64,000 nt of DNA from Burkholderia ubonensis subsp. mesacidophila (lineage in GTDB: Bacteria; Pseudomonadota; Gammaproteobacteria; Burkholderiales; Burkholderiaceae), in contig NZ_CP020738.1 in NCBI RefSeq assembly GCF_002097715.1, positions 1-64,000 on the forward strand, read 5' to 3'. The position numbers were made by a program, and so were the translations under genes. The notes under the pieces were generated by a model, which was not told the origin of the DNA, searched no databases, and saw only the letters and a list, made by a program, of their open reading frames with translations. Position 1 is the stretch's first letter. Each line of letters starts with the position of its first letter. Of this stretch, positions 16,914 to 24,689 are shown in pieces.

Positions 16914-17132
16914 CAGCGAAGCAAAATGACCAGCCCATCCCATGTGCGTAATAGCGACTGGCCGGCGCATGTATCCGTAATCCCCGTGCGCCGCTGGGAC
17001 ACTGCATGATCCGGTGTACGGATGGGCCGTTGACAACCCGTTCCAGCGAGCGACGAGATTGCCCGTCCCGATTGATGAAGCGCACTCGAAGTATTGTACC
17101 AAGGCCAAACTTCACCGCCGTGAGGCCCGTTT
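16704..17132. other. Shufflon segment with opposed cassettes A and A', both looking degenerate
   Basis: Two related tail sequences face each other: an arm at about 16773-16812 reappears inverted at 17001-17042. Cassette A (plus) is in frame with pilV until 16913, but PilV-like peptides lie in another frame: VVRFYNGSNLVPDGTGC, PNPYTGSCSCPAG, then after a TGA at 16841 EGWSLFAVRSASALG. Cassette A' (minus, from sfx-2) stops after CQSGVWKRASRR, with related peptides in other frames. Both seem to have suffered base gains or losses, or the sequence has small indels here. Confidence 0.7.
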
Positions 17133-17151
17133 CCACACACCGGATTGGCAA
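17133..17151 (-). repeat. Shufflon recombination site sfx-2
   Basis: Inverted 19-base copy, identical on the minus strand to sfx-1. Recombination with sfx-1 would flip 16704-17132 and give pilV a short tail ending KRASRR. Confidence 0.93.
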
Positions 17152-17187
17152 ACTACGCTCGGGACCATCAAAAGCCCCGAGCACGCT

Positions 17188-17901
17188 TCAATTTCCGTCG
17201 TCGAGTGCCCCGTTAGGCAGCGCTTTGCCGCCGCGCGGGGGAGTCCGCGCAGCGCATGCGCGCGGAAAAGAAAAGTCCCGGCTGAGAAAGACGCTCGAGG
17301 TGGATGCGAATGCGTTGATGGGCGAGAACCCACTGAATCGAATCTCGATAAATCCAGCGTCGGCCAGCAAGTCTGCGGTGCGTGGATACCATTCGGCGTT
17401 GTCCAAAATGATCATTCCACCGGGAGCAATGATGTCGATCGCAGTACGTGCCGACCGATACCGTTCGGCGCCGTCGACGACAACAACGTCAAATCGACGC
17501 GGCGCCAATATTTTGGGGGTTTGCGAGTATCGATGGCCGTCGGCCTCGTGAAAAAGGGTCACATTTTCTGGCACACGTCCCTTCAAGGACTCGTACCACC
17601 CTGCATCGAACTCAACGCTTACGACTTTGCGGGCACGAGCTGCCCAAAACATGGTTGATGCACCTGCCCCGAACTCGAAAACGTCTTTCTCAGCGAAATC
17701 TAGACCGTTGAGGTACTCAATAAGAGGATACGTAAGCCACGGCTGGAAATTCCCATTGCCATCTATAGGCATGCCGTCAATTCGCCGCGTGTGGCCGTGC
17801 TCGCCGAAGAATATCTTCTGCAGTCGAGCAGTCACCAGCATTCGCCGCGGTACAACTTTCCGAATAAGGTCGGTGATCAACAAGGTAGTCCCCTCAAGCA
17901 A
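17188..17901 (-). CDS. SAM-dependent methyltransferase carried inside the shufflon
   Basis: 237 residues. Class I methyltransferase core: SAM motif I DVFEFGAGASTMFWA at about residue 76, motif II acid VVSVEFD, motif IV-like RFDVVVVDGAER, then APGGMIILDNAEWY. No DNA-methyltransferase catalytic motif (no NPPY/DPPY or PC) is seen, so a small-molecule, glycan or protein substrate is more likely. Start uncertain: a TTG at 17901 is used, an ATG at 17841 is possible. It lies between sfx-2 and sfx-3, in the same direction as pilV cassette C and just after it, so inversion across sfx-1/sfx-3 would put it directly downstream of pilV. Confidence 0.8.
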   Translation of the reverse strand: MLEGTTLLITDLIRKVVPRRMLVTARLQKIFFGEHGHTRRIDGMPIDGNGNFQPWLTYPLIEYLNGLDFAEKDVFEFGAGASTMFWAARARKVVSVEFDAGWYESLKGRVPENVTLFHEADGHRYSQTPKILAPRRFDVVVVDGAERYRSARTAIDIIAPGGMIILDNAEWYPRTADLLADAGFIEIRFSGFSPINAFASTSSVFLSRDFSFPRACAARTPPRGGKALPNGALDDGN

Positions 17902-17958
17902 TCTGAGTGCGGAATTGTACGCTGGCGACAGCGGTAAGGCATACGTACCTCGGACCTC

Positions 17959-18204
17959 TCAGTCCATGCAGGAAACTTGAATGCCAGATGAATCTGGCGA
18001 ATTGTTTTCGACGCCCCAGTACCATTCGACACCGTTTTGGGCGAGTGGGACAACGCCGGAGTTGTTGTTGGGACCGTTGACACCAAAAGCCCAGCAGAAC
18101 TTGAACCAACCCAGCCCAACGTTCGTCCAATTCGTGTTGTAGTACGGCCCCATGTTGTACCATCGGGTGAATCCGCCTGGTGGCACCCAAACACCGGATT
18201 GGCA
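17959..18204 (-). CDS. PilV cassette C, intact silent tail
   Basis: Read on minus from sfx-3 the frame gives CQSGVWVPPGGFTRWYNMG and about 80 residues ending in ...IQVSCMD, rich in Trp, Tyr and Asn, as expected of a PilV receptor-binding tail. It joins sfx in the same codon phase as pilV, so inversion between sfx-1 and sfx-3 would fuse it in frame. It has no start of its own and is silent in the present orientation. It is the only tail here that is clearly intact. Confidence 0.85.
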   Translation of the reverse strand, partial: CQSGVWVPPGGFTRWYNMGPYYNTNWTNVGLGWFKFCWAFGVNGPNNNSGVVPLAQNGVEWYWGVENNSPDSSGIQVSCMD

Positions 18205-18205
18205 A
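18187..18205 (-). repeat. Shufflon recombination site sfx-3
   Basis: Minus-strand copy TTGCCAATCCGGTGTTTGG, one base different from sfx-1/sfx-2 (T instead of G at position 16). Same orientation as sfx-2 and inverted to sfx-1. Bases 18206-18302 up to the rci stop hold nothing I can identify. Confidence 0.92.
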
Positions 18206-18302
18206 GGCGATGCTCGGCACATCCTGAAGCGTCGTTGCTGAATCAACGAAGTCGTTTGGAAGGGATCGTTCCTGCGTGAATCGGCTGACCGGACAGGCGG
18301 AC

Positions 18303-19454
18303 TTACAGCGGATCGATCAGCACTGCGTGGCCATTCTCTTCGTATTCGAACAGCGGCGTCGGAGTGGGTGGTTTCCTGGAGTCGCGGACCATGCTGACCA
18401 GTTCGCGCAGCAGCACATCCCGGGCTCGGGCTGCGACTTCATCCGCGTCCGTGCCCTCGAGCCGGAGGTGCGCAAAGTCCATGAACTGCAACGTCACGCG
18501 TTGCTCGTCCCTTTCGATCATGGCCGGATACGGCACGATGGCTTGCGAGATGACACGCTTGCCGCGGTGAAGCATCTTCCTCCCGTCCAGCTTGGCGACC
18601 ATGTTGGACGCTTTCAGGTGCGTGTACCGCTTCAGCATCTGCATCGACTTGTGGCCGCTGATGGTCGCGATCTCCATCATGTCGAGCGTACCGAGCTCAA
18701 ACAGTCGCGACACTGCCTCGTGTCGAAGGTCATGGAAATGCAAGTCATCGATTTCAAGACGCTGAACAAGCGTTCTCCAGGCGCTCTTGAAACCGTCGGA
18801 CGTGTATTTGAAAATGCGGCCCTCCGGTTTCGTTCCGAGGCGCGTCAGCACATCCATGGCTCTCATCGAAAGCGGCACGTCGCGTTTCGATCCATTCTTG
18901 GTCAGCGGCAAATGGGCGATTCGCGTGCGCAAGTTGATGTTTTCCCATTGGAGATTGAGCAACTCGCCTTGCCGCATCGCGGTCTCGATCGCCAGCACGA
19001 TCAATGCATGGATTTCGATGTTCCGATGCGCGGCGGCAGCACGAAGCAGTCGACGTTCTTCACCGAAGCTGACCCGCCGGTCCCGTCCGGGCGGGAGCTT
19101 GGGCTTGCGCACGCGCGATACGGGATTGTCCTTGCAGATGCCCCACTCGATGATGGCAATGTTGAACAAGTCCCTGAGCAACGCCAGTTCGAGTCGCACC
19201 GTGTTGGGTGCGATGGGGCGGTTCGTGTTGCGGGAGGGCGACGAGAGGCGAATATCCCGGTAATTCGCGATATCCACCGTCGTCAATTCGGAAAGCACCT
19301 TCTCCCCGACGAAGCTCTTTGCAATCGTCGACGCGCGATACATTTCCTGCTTGTATCCCCGCTTCTCGATGGAGACGCTCTTTGTGTATTGGGCCAGCGC
19401 ATCGCGTACGGTAATCGACGGAGAAGGCTTGAAGATGAGGCGACTTTCAATCAA
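18303..19454 (-). CDS. rci: Rci, shufflon-specific tyrosine recombinase
   Basis: 383 residues, the length of R64 Rci (about 384). Conserved tyrosine-recombinase residues: arginine in LAIETAMRQGELL, HxxR box LHFHDLRHEAVSRLFELG, GH in TISGHKSM, and catalytic tyrosine in KRYTHLKAS. The N-terminal SAM-like domain includes ANYRDIRL and NTVRLELALLRDLFNIA, and a C-terminal extension of about 85 residues follows the tyrosine, as in Rci, where it is needed for sfx inversion. It faces pilV across the shufflon, as in IncI plasmids. Confidence 0.93.
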   Translation of the reverse strand: MIESRLIFKPSPSITVRDALAQYTKSVSIEKRGYKQEMYRASTIAKSFVGEKVLSELTTVDIANYRDIRLSSPSRNTNRPIAPNTVRLELALLRDLFNIAIIEWGICKDNPVSRVRKPKLPPGRDRRVSFGEERRLLRAAAAHRNIEIHALIVLAIETAMRQGELLNLQWENINLRTRIAHLPLTKNGSKRDVPLSMRAMDVLTRLGTKPEGRIFKYTSDGFKSAWRTLVQRLEIDDLHFHDLRHEAVSRLFELGTLDMMEIATISGHKSMQMLKRYTHLKASNMVAKLDGRKMLHRGKRVISQAIVPYPAMIERDEQRVTLQFMDFAHLRLEGTDADEVAARARDVLLRELVSMVRDSRKPPTPTPLFEYEENGHAVLIDPL

Positions 19455-19478
19455 TTTTCGATCTCTAACTGCGCGCGA

Positions 19479-19739
19479 TTATTCATGGGAGGCTTGTGCC
19501 TGGTGATTTGCCTCGAGAGTCAGTTCGACTGGGGCAATCAAATCGACCAATGGAACATCCAGGCTCCGCGCCAGTGCGAGCAAGGTGTCGAGAGTCGGGG
19601 AGCGAAGCCCGCGTTCAAGCAGCGAAATGTAGGTGCGGTCCAGATCCGTCGCCTTCGCGAGGGCGTACTGAGACAGGCCGCGGTCGTTGCGCAGCTTGCG
19701 CAGCGTCGCGGCAAATGCAATGTTGGCTTGGCTTTTCAA
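19479..19739 (-). CDS. XRE-family regulator upstream of rci
   Basis: 86 residues, almost all one Cro/C1-type helix-turn-helix: LRKLRNDRGLSQYALAKATDLDRTYISLLERGLRSPTLDTLLALARSLDV. It ends 24 bases before the rci start on the same strand, so it may be co-transcribed with and control rci. An inverted repeat just upstream (19785-19803) is a possible autoregulatory site. Confidence 0.85.
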   Translation of the reverse strand: MKSQANIAFAATLRKLRNDRGLSQYALAKATDLDRTYISLLERGLRSPTLDTLLALARSLDVPLVDLIAPVELTLEANHQAQASHE

Positions 19740-19784
19740 GATTCCGGCCCCTCGATCAGGGCCAAAATTCTCGACATGTAGACA

Positions 19785-19803
19785 ATAGTCATCAGCAGAC
19801 TAT
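19785..19803. promoter_or_regulatory. Possible operator of the XRE gene
   Basis: Inverted repeat ATAGTC-N7-GACTAT, 46 bases upstream of the XRE start. The size and spacing suit an XRE dimer. It differs from the 20-bp palindrome shared by the other operons. Bases 19804-19981 hold no gene that I can support. Confidence 0.4.
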
Positions 19804-19981
19804 AGTCCGAATTTTGTAACCGGTGCGGCGGCCGCGGTGCATTGAACTATCGCACCCGATGCCCTCGCAGCCGTGCCGAAACCGCGTCTCGCCGACGTCG
19901 AGCGCCGCGACAGGCGCGCTCCAATCCTGCTAGCGCGGCTGCGCTCGGAGATGGCAACATTCTTCCGCCTGTGCTAAATTT

Positions 19982-20001
19982 CGTATCATTGTAACGATAC
20001 A
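19982..20001. promoter_or_regulatory. Shared 20-bp palindrome, site 6
   Basis: CGTATC-attgtaac-GATACA, ending 16 bases before the start of the 80-residue gene at 20018, so it overlaps the likely promoter/leader of the 20018-21999 operon. Confidence 0.6.
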
Positions 20002-20017
20002 CATATCGGAGCTCACC

Positions 20018-20260
20018 ATGTCGCTTGCTGCATCAGCTTATCGAGAGCGTGCAAAGCGCCTGATCCCGCGCCTCGACGCATGTTACGGCCGGATCGACGA
20101 AGGGAGTGTGATCCGGTCGCACGCCATGGTCTACGCCGCCTTCCTGTCGGATTTCGTGGCCGGCCGTCTCGACGCCGACCATCCCGAGACCGTTGGCATG
20201 CTCGGATTGGCGGGTGAATTCTGCGAGCTGGTCGAGCAGGAATATCCGGCGGTGAACTAA
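20018..20260 (+). CDS. Small 80-residue protein, unknown
   Basis: Alpha-helical, soluble, slightly acidic; begins MSLAASAYRERAKRLIPRLD and ends in an acidic helix (GMLGLAGEFCELVEQEYPAVN). No known motif. First gene after palindrome site 6 and 10 bases before the next gene, so part of the operon that ends with the LuxR-type regulator. Confidence 0.65.
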   Translation: MSLAASAYRERAKRLIPRLDACYGRIDEGSVIRSHAMVYAAFLSDFVAGRLDADHPETVGMLGLAGEFCELVEQEYPAVN

Positions 20261-20270
20261 AGGGGCGGCG

Positions 20271-21188
20271 ATGACCGATTTTGAGCGAAAGGCACAGGGC
20301 ATTTTTGCCCGATTCACGGAAAAACTCGCCAAGGTCGACCTTCGGGCGGCTGTCGCGACGCCCACGGTCGTTGGCGCGGTGACGGCGACGGCGGACACGA
20401 ATGTGAAGGAAGGCGAGCTCGCGCCGCCTCCGGCCTCAGCCGGAAACATGCAAGCCCGGGGCGCGCGACAGATGTTCGCGGCGTCACTCCTGAGCGCAGC
20501 GTCGATCACGCTCGCACGAGGATTCGAGCGAATCAAAGCGGCCTTTCACGAAAAGGGCGAGCAACAGCGCGTCGAGGCGACGAAGGAATTGATCGCCGAT
20601 GCGCCGGTGCACGAGGACGGCCACTATGCGTGGGCACGCGAGCGTACGGCGGGTCGCGCCAACGAACAGGATTGGCGGAGCCGGTTCGATACGCAGATGC
20701 GCGAGCCCCCCGGCACCGTCGAAATGTTGCGCCGAGTTGCGTTGGCACATCAAGTCAACGTGCGCGACCTCGAAATTCGGGGCAACGAAGTCGTACTGAA
20801 CACGCCCCGCGGCCGCTTCTCGGCGCCCGAGTCGAATGACGCGTCGCCCTACTTCCGGCCGATCTGTCGGATCGATTCCCCGTTCTGGCGGGAAACGGAG
20901 CGGCAGGTTTACATCCTCAACCGCTATGCGCGTGCGCACGACCTGCATGCGCAGGCGCTTTACGTCCGAAACGGCGTGGTGTTCGAAGAGAACCCGGAAT
21001 CGTTCGTGGATCGACAGGTGTGCAACGTCGATTCGATCGGATGGGACGCGGCGCACCGCGCACTGATCGATGAAGAACTGGGGCATCGCTCGCCGCATGA
21101 CCTGGTCGAGCACAAGCAGATGGAACGCGACATGCACGGATCCGAAGGCACGCCGCCAAACGATCGCGCGCGAGTTCGATTCACATGA
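20271..21188 (+). CDS. 305-residue protein, unknown
   Basis: N-terminal helical, Ala/Thr/Val-rich segment, then from about residue 100 a mixed charged region (HEDGHYAWARERTAGRANEQ, EMLRRVALAHQVNVRDLEI, FWRETERQVYILNRYARAHD). No signal peptide or clear membrane helix; a weak hydrophobic patch lies at residues 66-80. I do not recognise the family. A GGGGCGG sequence sits just before the ATG. Its stop overlaps the start of the 47-residue frame (ATGA). Confidence 0.7.
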   Translation: MTDFERKAQGIFARFTEKLAKVDLRAAVATPTVVGAVTATADTNVKEGELAPPPASAGNMQARGARQMFAASLLSAASITLARGFERIKAAFHEKGEQQRVEATKELIADAPVHEDGHYAWARERTAGRANEQDWRSRFDTQMREPPGTVEMLRRVALAHQVNVRDLEIRGNEVVLNTPRGRFSAPESNDASPYFRPICRIDSPFWRETERQVYILNRYARAHDLHAQALYVRNGVVFEENPESFVDRQVCNVDSIGWDAAHRALIDEELGHRSPHDLVEHKQMERDMHGSEGTPPNDRARVRFT

Positions 21189-21328
21189 ACGGCTACCTCG
21201 TCAGGCAGCGCGGAATCCACTGCGGCAAGCCACGCGTACTTGAACGCACGCCGGCGGCACCCGCCCCGAACAGCGAGGCGCGGCTGGCGATATTCGACGG
21301 AATAGCCGAAGGAGTCACGAAATGTTGA
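21185..21328 (+). CDS. 47-residue translationally coupled small protein
   Basis: ATG overlaps the stop of the 305-residue gene (ATGA) and the frame ends inside the first codons of the LuxR-type gene. Sequence starts MNGYLVRQRGIHCGKPRVLE, basic and without known motif. The double overlap suggests it is translated, perhaps as a coupling leader for the regulator. Confidence 0.45.
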   Translation: MNGYLVRQRGIHCGKPRVLERTPAAPAPNSEARLAIFDGIAEGVTKC

Positions 21329-21999
21329 GCGTGCTGGTCGCTGCCTCCGATCCGGTGCGGTGCTTCGGCATAGAGGCGTTGGTGGCCGCCGCCGGCATCG
21401 CCGACGCCTGTGTGTTCGCCTCATCGGCGCGGATGCTCGCCGAGAACATGCGTCGGCTCGACGACTACACGGCCGTCGTGATCGATCTGGACCTGAAAAG
21501 TGTTCCGGCATTCGATCTGATTGGCCGCGTCAGGTCGCTTTCGCCGAAGTTGGGTGTACTCGCGCTCGATCTGGCTGAAGGCGCCGATCGCACACTGCGC
21601 GCACTGCGCAGCGGTGCATCCGGCGTCGTCGGAGCAATCGCGACGCGCGACGAAATGCTGGACGCGCTGCGCGCCGTGGCTGCGGGCGACAGGTTCGTCC
21701 AGTCGAGTGCGCTGACCTTGCTGCTCGACCAAATCTCGGGCCAGGAGCCGGCGCCATCGCACGAGGGGCTGTCGAACCGCGAATATCAGACCTTATGCCT
21801 GCTGGCGCGCGGGATGAGGCTGGTGGACGTCGCCGAAGAGCTGTCGATCAGCGTGAAGACCGCCAGCACATACCGCACGCGGCTGCTCGATAAGCTCCAG
21901 CTTCGTTCGAACGTGGACCTGATCCATTACGCGCTCACGAACGGCGTTGGGGTGACGGCTGTGGCGGCAGATCGGCCGCACGACAGCACCCCGATTTGA
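21322..21999 (+). CDS. LuxR/NarL-type response regulator with atypical receiver
   Basis: 225 residues: N-terminal receiver-like domain (LSVLVAASDP..., phosphoacceptor-like Asp in VVIDLDLKS) and a C-terminal LuxR helix-turn-helix (LSNREYQTLCLLARGMRLVDVAEELSISVKTASTYRTRLLDKL). The conserved receiver lysine expected after GASG is missing (GASGVVGAIA), so it may not be phosphorylated in the normal way. No histidine kinase gene is in the window. It is a candidate regulator for the element. Bases 22000-22074 are a short gap. Confidence 0.85.
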   Translation: MLSVLVAASDPVRCFGIEALVAAAGIADACVFASSARMLAENMRRLDDYTAVVIDLDLKSVPAFDLIGRVRSLSPKLGVLALDLAEGADRTLRALRSGASGVVGAIATRDEMLDALRAVAAGDRFVQSSALTLLLDQISGQEPAPSHEGLSNREYQTLCLLARGMRLVDVAEELSISVKTASTYRTRLLDKLQLRSNVDLIHYALTNGVGVTAVAADRPHDSTPI

Positions 22000-22074
22000 T
22001 AGAAGGCAACCGTTTCTCGCCCTACCACGACGAGGAGTACAATGTCAACCAAAAGGTATCCAATGGAGTAGATC

Positions 22075-22284
22075 ATGCCTGCAGACAAAATTGGCCGCTT
22101 CTTGAGCAGCGACGCCGCTCAAGCACTCGTGAGCGCGGCAGTGAAGAAAGCGATTCGCAACCTTGAAGAGCACGGCATCAAACCGACCTATATTGTGCGC
22201 AAGCCGAAGGAGGCTGCGACGAATGTGGAAGCGGGCGGCGATGTCAAGGTTACTGCGGATGTGACCGAGACGAAGCGGAAATAA
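22075..22284 (+). CDS. 69-residue partner of the zeta-like protein (possible antitoxin)
   Basis: Small helical protein (MPADKIGRFLSSDAAQALVSAAVKKAIRNLEEHGIKPTY...) ending 10 bases before the zeta-like gene. Position and size suit an antitoxin, but it does not look like the classical epsilon antitoxin. Start is preceded by AATGGAGTAG. Confidence 0.6.
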   Translation: MPADKIGRFLSSDAAQALVSAAVKKAIRNLEEHGIKPTYIVRKPKEAATNVEAGGDVKVTADVTETKRK

Positions 22285-22294
22285 CAGCCACCGA

Positions 22295-23200
22295 ATGACT
22301 GCCAACATCGAAGAAAAACGACCACCCGCTGTCATTATCTTCGCCGGGCCGAACGGCTCGGGGAAATCCACCATCACCAAGACACTCCTCGACAATCTCG
22401 AAGACTTTTCGGGCGAGTACATCAACGCCGACGACATCGCACGCAACCTGGCGAGCGACATCCCGGACGATCGCGAGCGAAACCGGGAGGCCGCTCGAAT
22501 CGCCGAGGAGCAACGCCTGAAGGCGCTGAGCGAGGGGCGTGACTTTGCTTTCGAGACGGTCATGTCGACACCCGAAAAGGTTGCGCTCATGACACAGGCA
22601 AAGGCGCACGGCTATCAAGTGTCGCTCGTCTTCGTCACGACCGAGGATCCCGAAATCAACGTCGGGCGTGTCGCCGACCGCGTTGCCACCGGCGGCCACG
22701 CCGTGCCTCCGGATACGGTCCGCCGACGGTATGTCGCGGCGATGGACTTGCTGCCGGCTGCCTTCGAGCATGCGGATCATGCAACCGTATGGGACAACTC
22801 GGAAGACGATGCTCGCCTGGTGGCGACGAAGGCCCACGAGCAGGTCGAATTTCCCGCCAAGGATATCGAGGTGCCATGGGTCGCCGAGAAGCTGGCCGAG
22901 CCGTACATGCAGCGCCTGGCCTCCCGGAAGCTGCTGTCGGCCTCGCTCAAGGACGGCCGGCCGGTGCAGGTCGCCGAGGCTGTTCACGGGAAGGACTACG
23001 TCGGTCAGGTTCTCCGCGCCACGAGCCACCATGTCCTGCAGGAAGTCGAAGGCGAACTGTTTCTGCACGATCGGAAGCTTGCCGCGACGGCGACGTTTGA
23101 CGTCGGGCAAGAGCAGGCAGTCAGCTATCGCTATGAGTACGGCAAGATCGCGCCGGTCGATGCGCCTGCGCCGGCGGCCCGGCCACCCGCGCCGAAGTAA
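22295..23200 (+). CDS. Zeta-toxin-type kinase with KfrB-like C-terminal domain
   Basis: 301 residues. N-terminal P-loop kinase: Walker A FAGPNGSGKSTITK at about residue 16, YINADDIARNLA, FETVMSTPEKV and RRRYVAAMDLL, all as in zeta toxins (UDP-N-acetylglucosamine kinases). The last 80 residues (DYVGQVLRATSHHVLQEVEG, LFLHDRKL, VSYRYEYGKI) look like the KfrB domain of plasmid proteins. So it may be a maintenance toxin or a plasmid-type accessory kinase. It faces the minus operon ending at 23344. Confidence 0.82.
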   Translation: MTANIEEKRPPAVIIFAGPNGSGKSTITKTLLDNLEDFSGEYINADDIARNLASDIPDDRERNREAARIAEEQRLKALSEGRDFAFETVMSTPEKVALMTQAKAHGYQVSLVFVTTEDPEINVGRVADRVATGGHAVPPDTVRRRYVAAMDLLPAAFEHADHATVWDNSEDDARLVATKAHEQVEFPAKDIEVPWVAEKLAEPYMQRLASRKLLSASLKDGRPVQVAEAVHGKDYVGQVLRATSHHVLQEVEGELFLHDRKLAATATFDVGQEQAVSYRYEYGKIAPVDAPAPAARPPAPK

Positions 23201-23218
23201 GCGAGCAGCGCATGCCCG

Positions 23219-23244
23219 GGCACGATATCGTTCGATATCGTGCC
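23219..23244. terminator. Perfect inverted repeat between convergent genes
   Basis: GGCACGATATCG, 2-base loop, CGATATCGTGCC. It lies between the zeta-like gene (plus, ends 23200) and the gene ending at 23344 (minus). There is no T-tract, so a bidirectional terminator is possible but not certain; it could also be a protein-binding palindrome. Confidence 0.4.
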
Positions 23245-23343
23245 GGTTTGCCGGCCCCGTTCGTTGCAGTACTGGTCGCCAACTTCGCGAGCATGTCCTG
23301 GCGGGTCGCGCGGCCAGCCTTGACGGTCCAAACCGCCGCGCCG

Positions 23344-23838
23344 TCAGCGACGGCCCAGGATGCGCCAGCGGCGCAGCCGCTGGATAATACCGCCGCGCTC
23401 GCCATCGTGGCTGCCGTGGTCACGATTCGTTTCGTCATCGTTTTCGTGCGGCTGGCTTTCCGCCGTGCGCGGCGCCTCTTCGGGCGGTTCGCCTCGGGAT
23501 TGCCTGAAGCCGTTCTCTGCCGCGACTTTCATTGCGTCTATCACGAACAGATCCCGCTCTCCCTTCAGGACCTTCCTGATCCACGCATGCGGCACGTACG
23601 ACTCGCCGTTATAAATGCCGATCACCGCCGGCGGATCGTTCAGGGCGCGCTTTTCGGCGCCTTCGACGCCGTCGGGATGAAGCAGCGCCGGGATCATCGC
23701 CTCGCCGATGGCTTCGCAAAAGCCGATCCAGCCCATGTCGACGCCTTCCTTGCTGACGATGTGGAAGAACGCGACCGGCGTCTTCGCTTTCGCGCGCATG
23801 GCGACCATGTGGCCGTTGGGGAAATTCAATTGCGTCAT
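23344..23838 (-). CDS. 164-residue protein coupled to prepilin peptidase, unknown
   Basis: Soluble protein (MTQLNFPNGHMVAMRAKAKT ... VAFFHIVSKEGVDMGWIGFCEAIGEAMIPALLHPDG) with a charged C-terminal tail rich in Glu, His and Arg. Its ATG overlaps the stop of the prepilin peptidase gene (ATGA). I do not recognise the family; the coupling suggests a role in pilin handling or transfer. Confidence 0.7.
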   Translation of the reverse strand: MTQLNFPNGHMVAMRAKAKTPVAFFHIVSKEGVDMGWIGFCEAIGEAMIPALLHPDGVEGAEKRALNDPPAVIGIYNGESYVPHAWIRKVLKGERDLFVIDAMKVAAENGFRQSRGEPPEEAPRTAESQPHENDDETNRDHGSHDGERGGIIQRLRRWRILGRR

Positions 23839-24665
23839 CGGATCACCACGCCGGCAAAGAGCGTGAAAGCGCTGGCGATCGCGATGAACGGACCGAACGG
23901 CATGGCGTCTTGCAGCCGAGCGTCGCGTCTCGCCAGCATGAAGACGCCGTGCGCCGCCGCAAGACCAAACGACAACAGAAACACCTGAGGTATCGCCCAG
24001 AATCCGAGCCACGCGCCAATTGCCCCAAACAGCTTGATGTCGCCGATACCCATGCCTTCCCGGCGCGTGATAAGAAGCGACACCACCAGCACGACGCCGA
24101 GCGCCGCACACCCGCCAACCACGCCCGCGAGCGCATCCGGCAGCGTCACGAAGCCGCCGAGCGCATTGACCAGCAACCCGCAAGCGAGCAAAGGAAGGGT
24201 CATCACGTCCGGCAGCAACCCCGTCTTCATGTCGATGCACGCGAGCGCGAGCAACGAGGCGCCAAAGAGATACGCGGCACACGCCTTGCCGGTGACGCCG
24301 AATGTGTAGACGGTCGCGACCGCCAGACAGGCGGACGAGACCTCGATCGCGATATACCGCCAGGGAATAGCCGCCCCGCAGGCGCTGCAGCGCCCCCGAA
24401 GCAGAATGAAGCTGAACACGGGGATGTTTTCCCACGGTCTCAGAAAGTGACCGCAGGACGGACAGGATGATCGAGGCACGCACAGGTTGTACGTCCCGCC
24501 ATCGACAGATCGACCTTCATCGCGCGCCCATGCGCGTTCGAGCACGACCGGCAGCCGATGCACCACGACGGTCAGGAAACTCCCGATCGCAAGACCCATG
24601 ATCGCCGCACACCCCACGCTGAACCACTTCGGTAGCGACGCTAATTCCTGTATGAACTGCTGCAT
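23835..24665 (-). CDS. pilU: Prepilin peptidase (PilU/PilD type)
   Basis: 276 residues, A24-type aspartic peptidase and N-methyltransferase. N-terminal zinc motif CPSCGHF ... CSACGA; catalytic aspartates in ALACIDMKTGLLPD and GMGIGDIKLFG (the GxGD motif); about seven transmembrane helices. It should process PilS and PilV. It is away from the pil operon, in its own minus operon behind palindrome site 7. Confidence 0.9.
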   Translation of the reverse strand: MQQFIQELASLPKWFSVGCAAIMGLAIGSFLTVVVHRLPVVLERAWARDEGRSVDGGTYNLCVPRSSCPSCGHFLRPWENIPVFSFILLRGRCSACGAAIPWRYIAIEVSSACLAVATVYTFGVTGKACAAYLFGASLLALACIDMKTGLLPDVMTLPLLACGLLVNALGGFVTLPDALAGVVGGCAALGVVLVVSLLITRREGMGIGDIKLFGAIGAWLGFWAIPQVFLLSFGLAAAHGVFMLARRDARLQDAMPFGPFIAIASAFTLFAGVVIR

Positions 24666-24689
24666 GTCTGTCTGACTCCGTCTCGACGA

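Noticed and set aside
14469..17108. 879-codon minus frame opposite pilT-like and pilV
   Set aside because: Arg/His-rich translation with no domain; it is the complement of real genes on plus in GC-rich DNA.
17188..17901. Methyltransferase as a DNA restriction-modification enzyme
   Set aside because: No catalytic motif of DNA methyltransferases and no restriction gene nearby.
23121..23438. Minus frame with a signal-peptide-like start (SSGCAAGAS)
   Set aside because: It overlaps the ends of two better genes on both sides and lacks a ribosome site.
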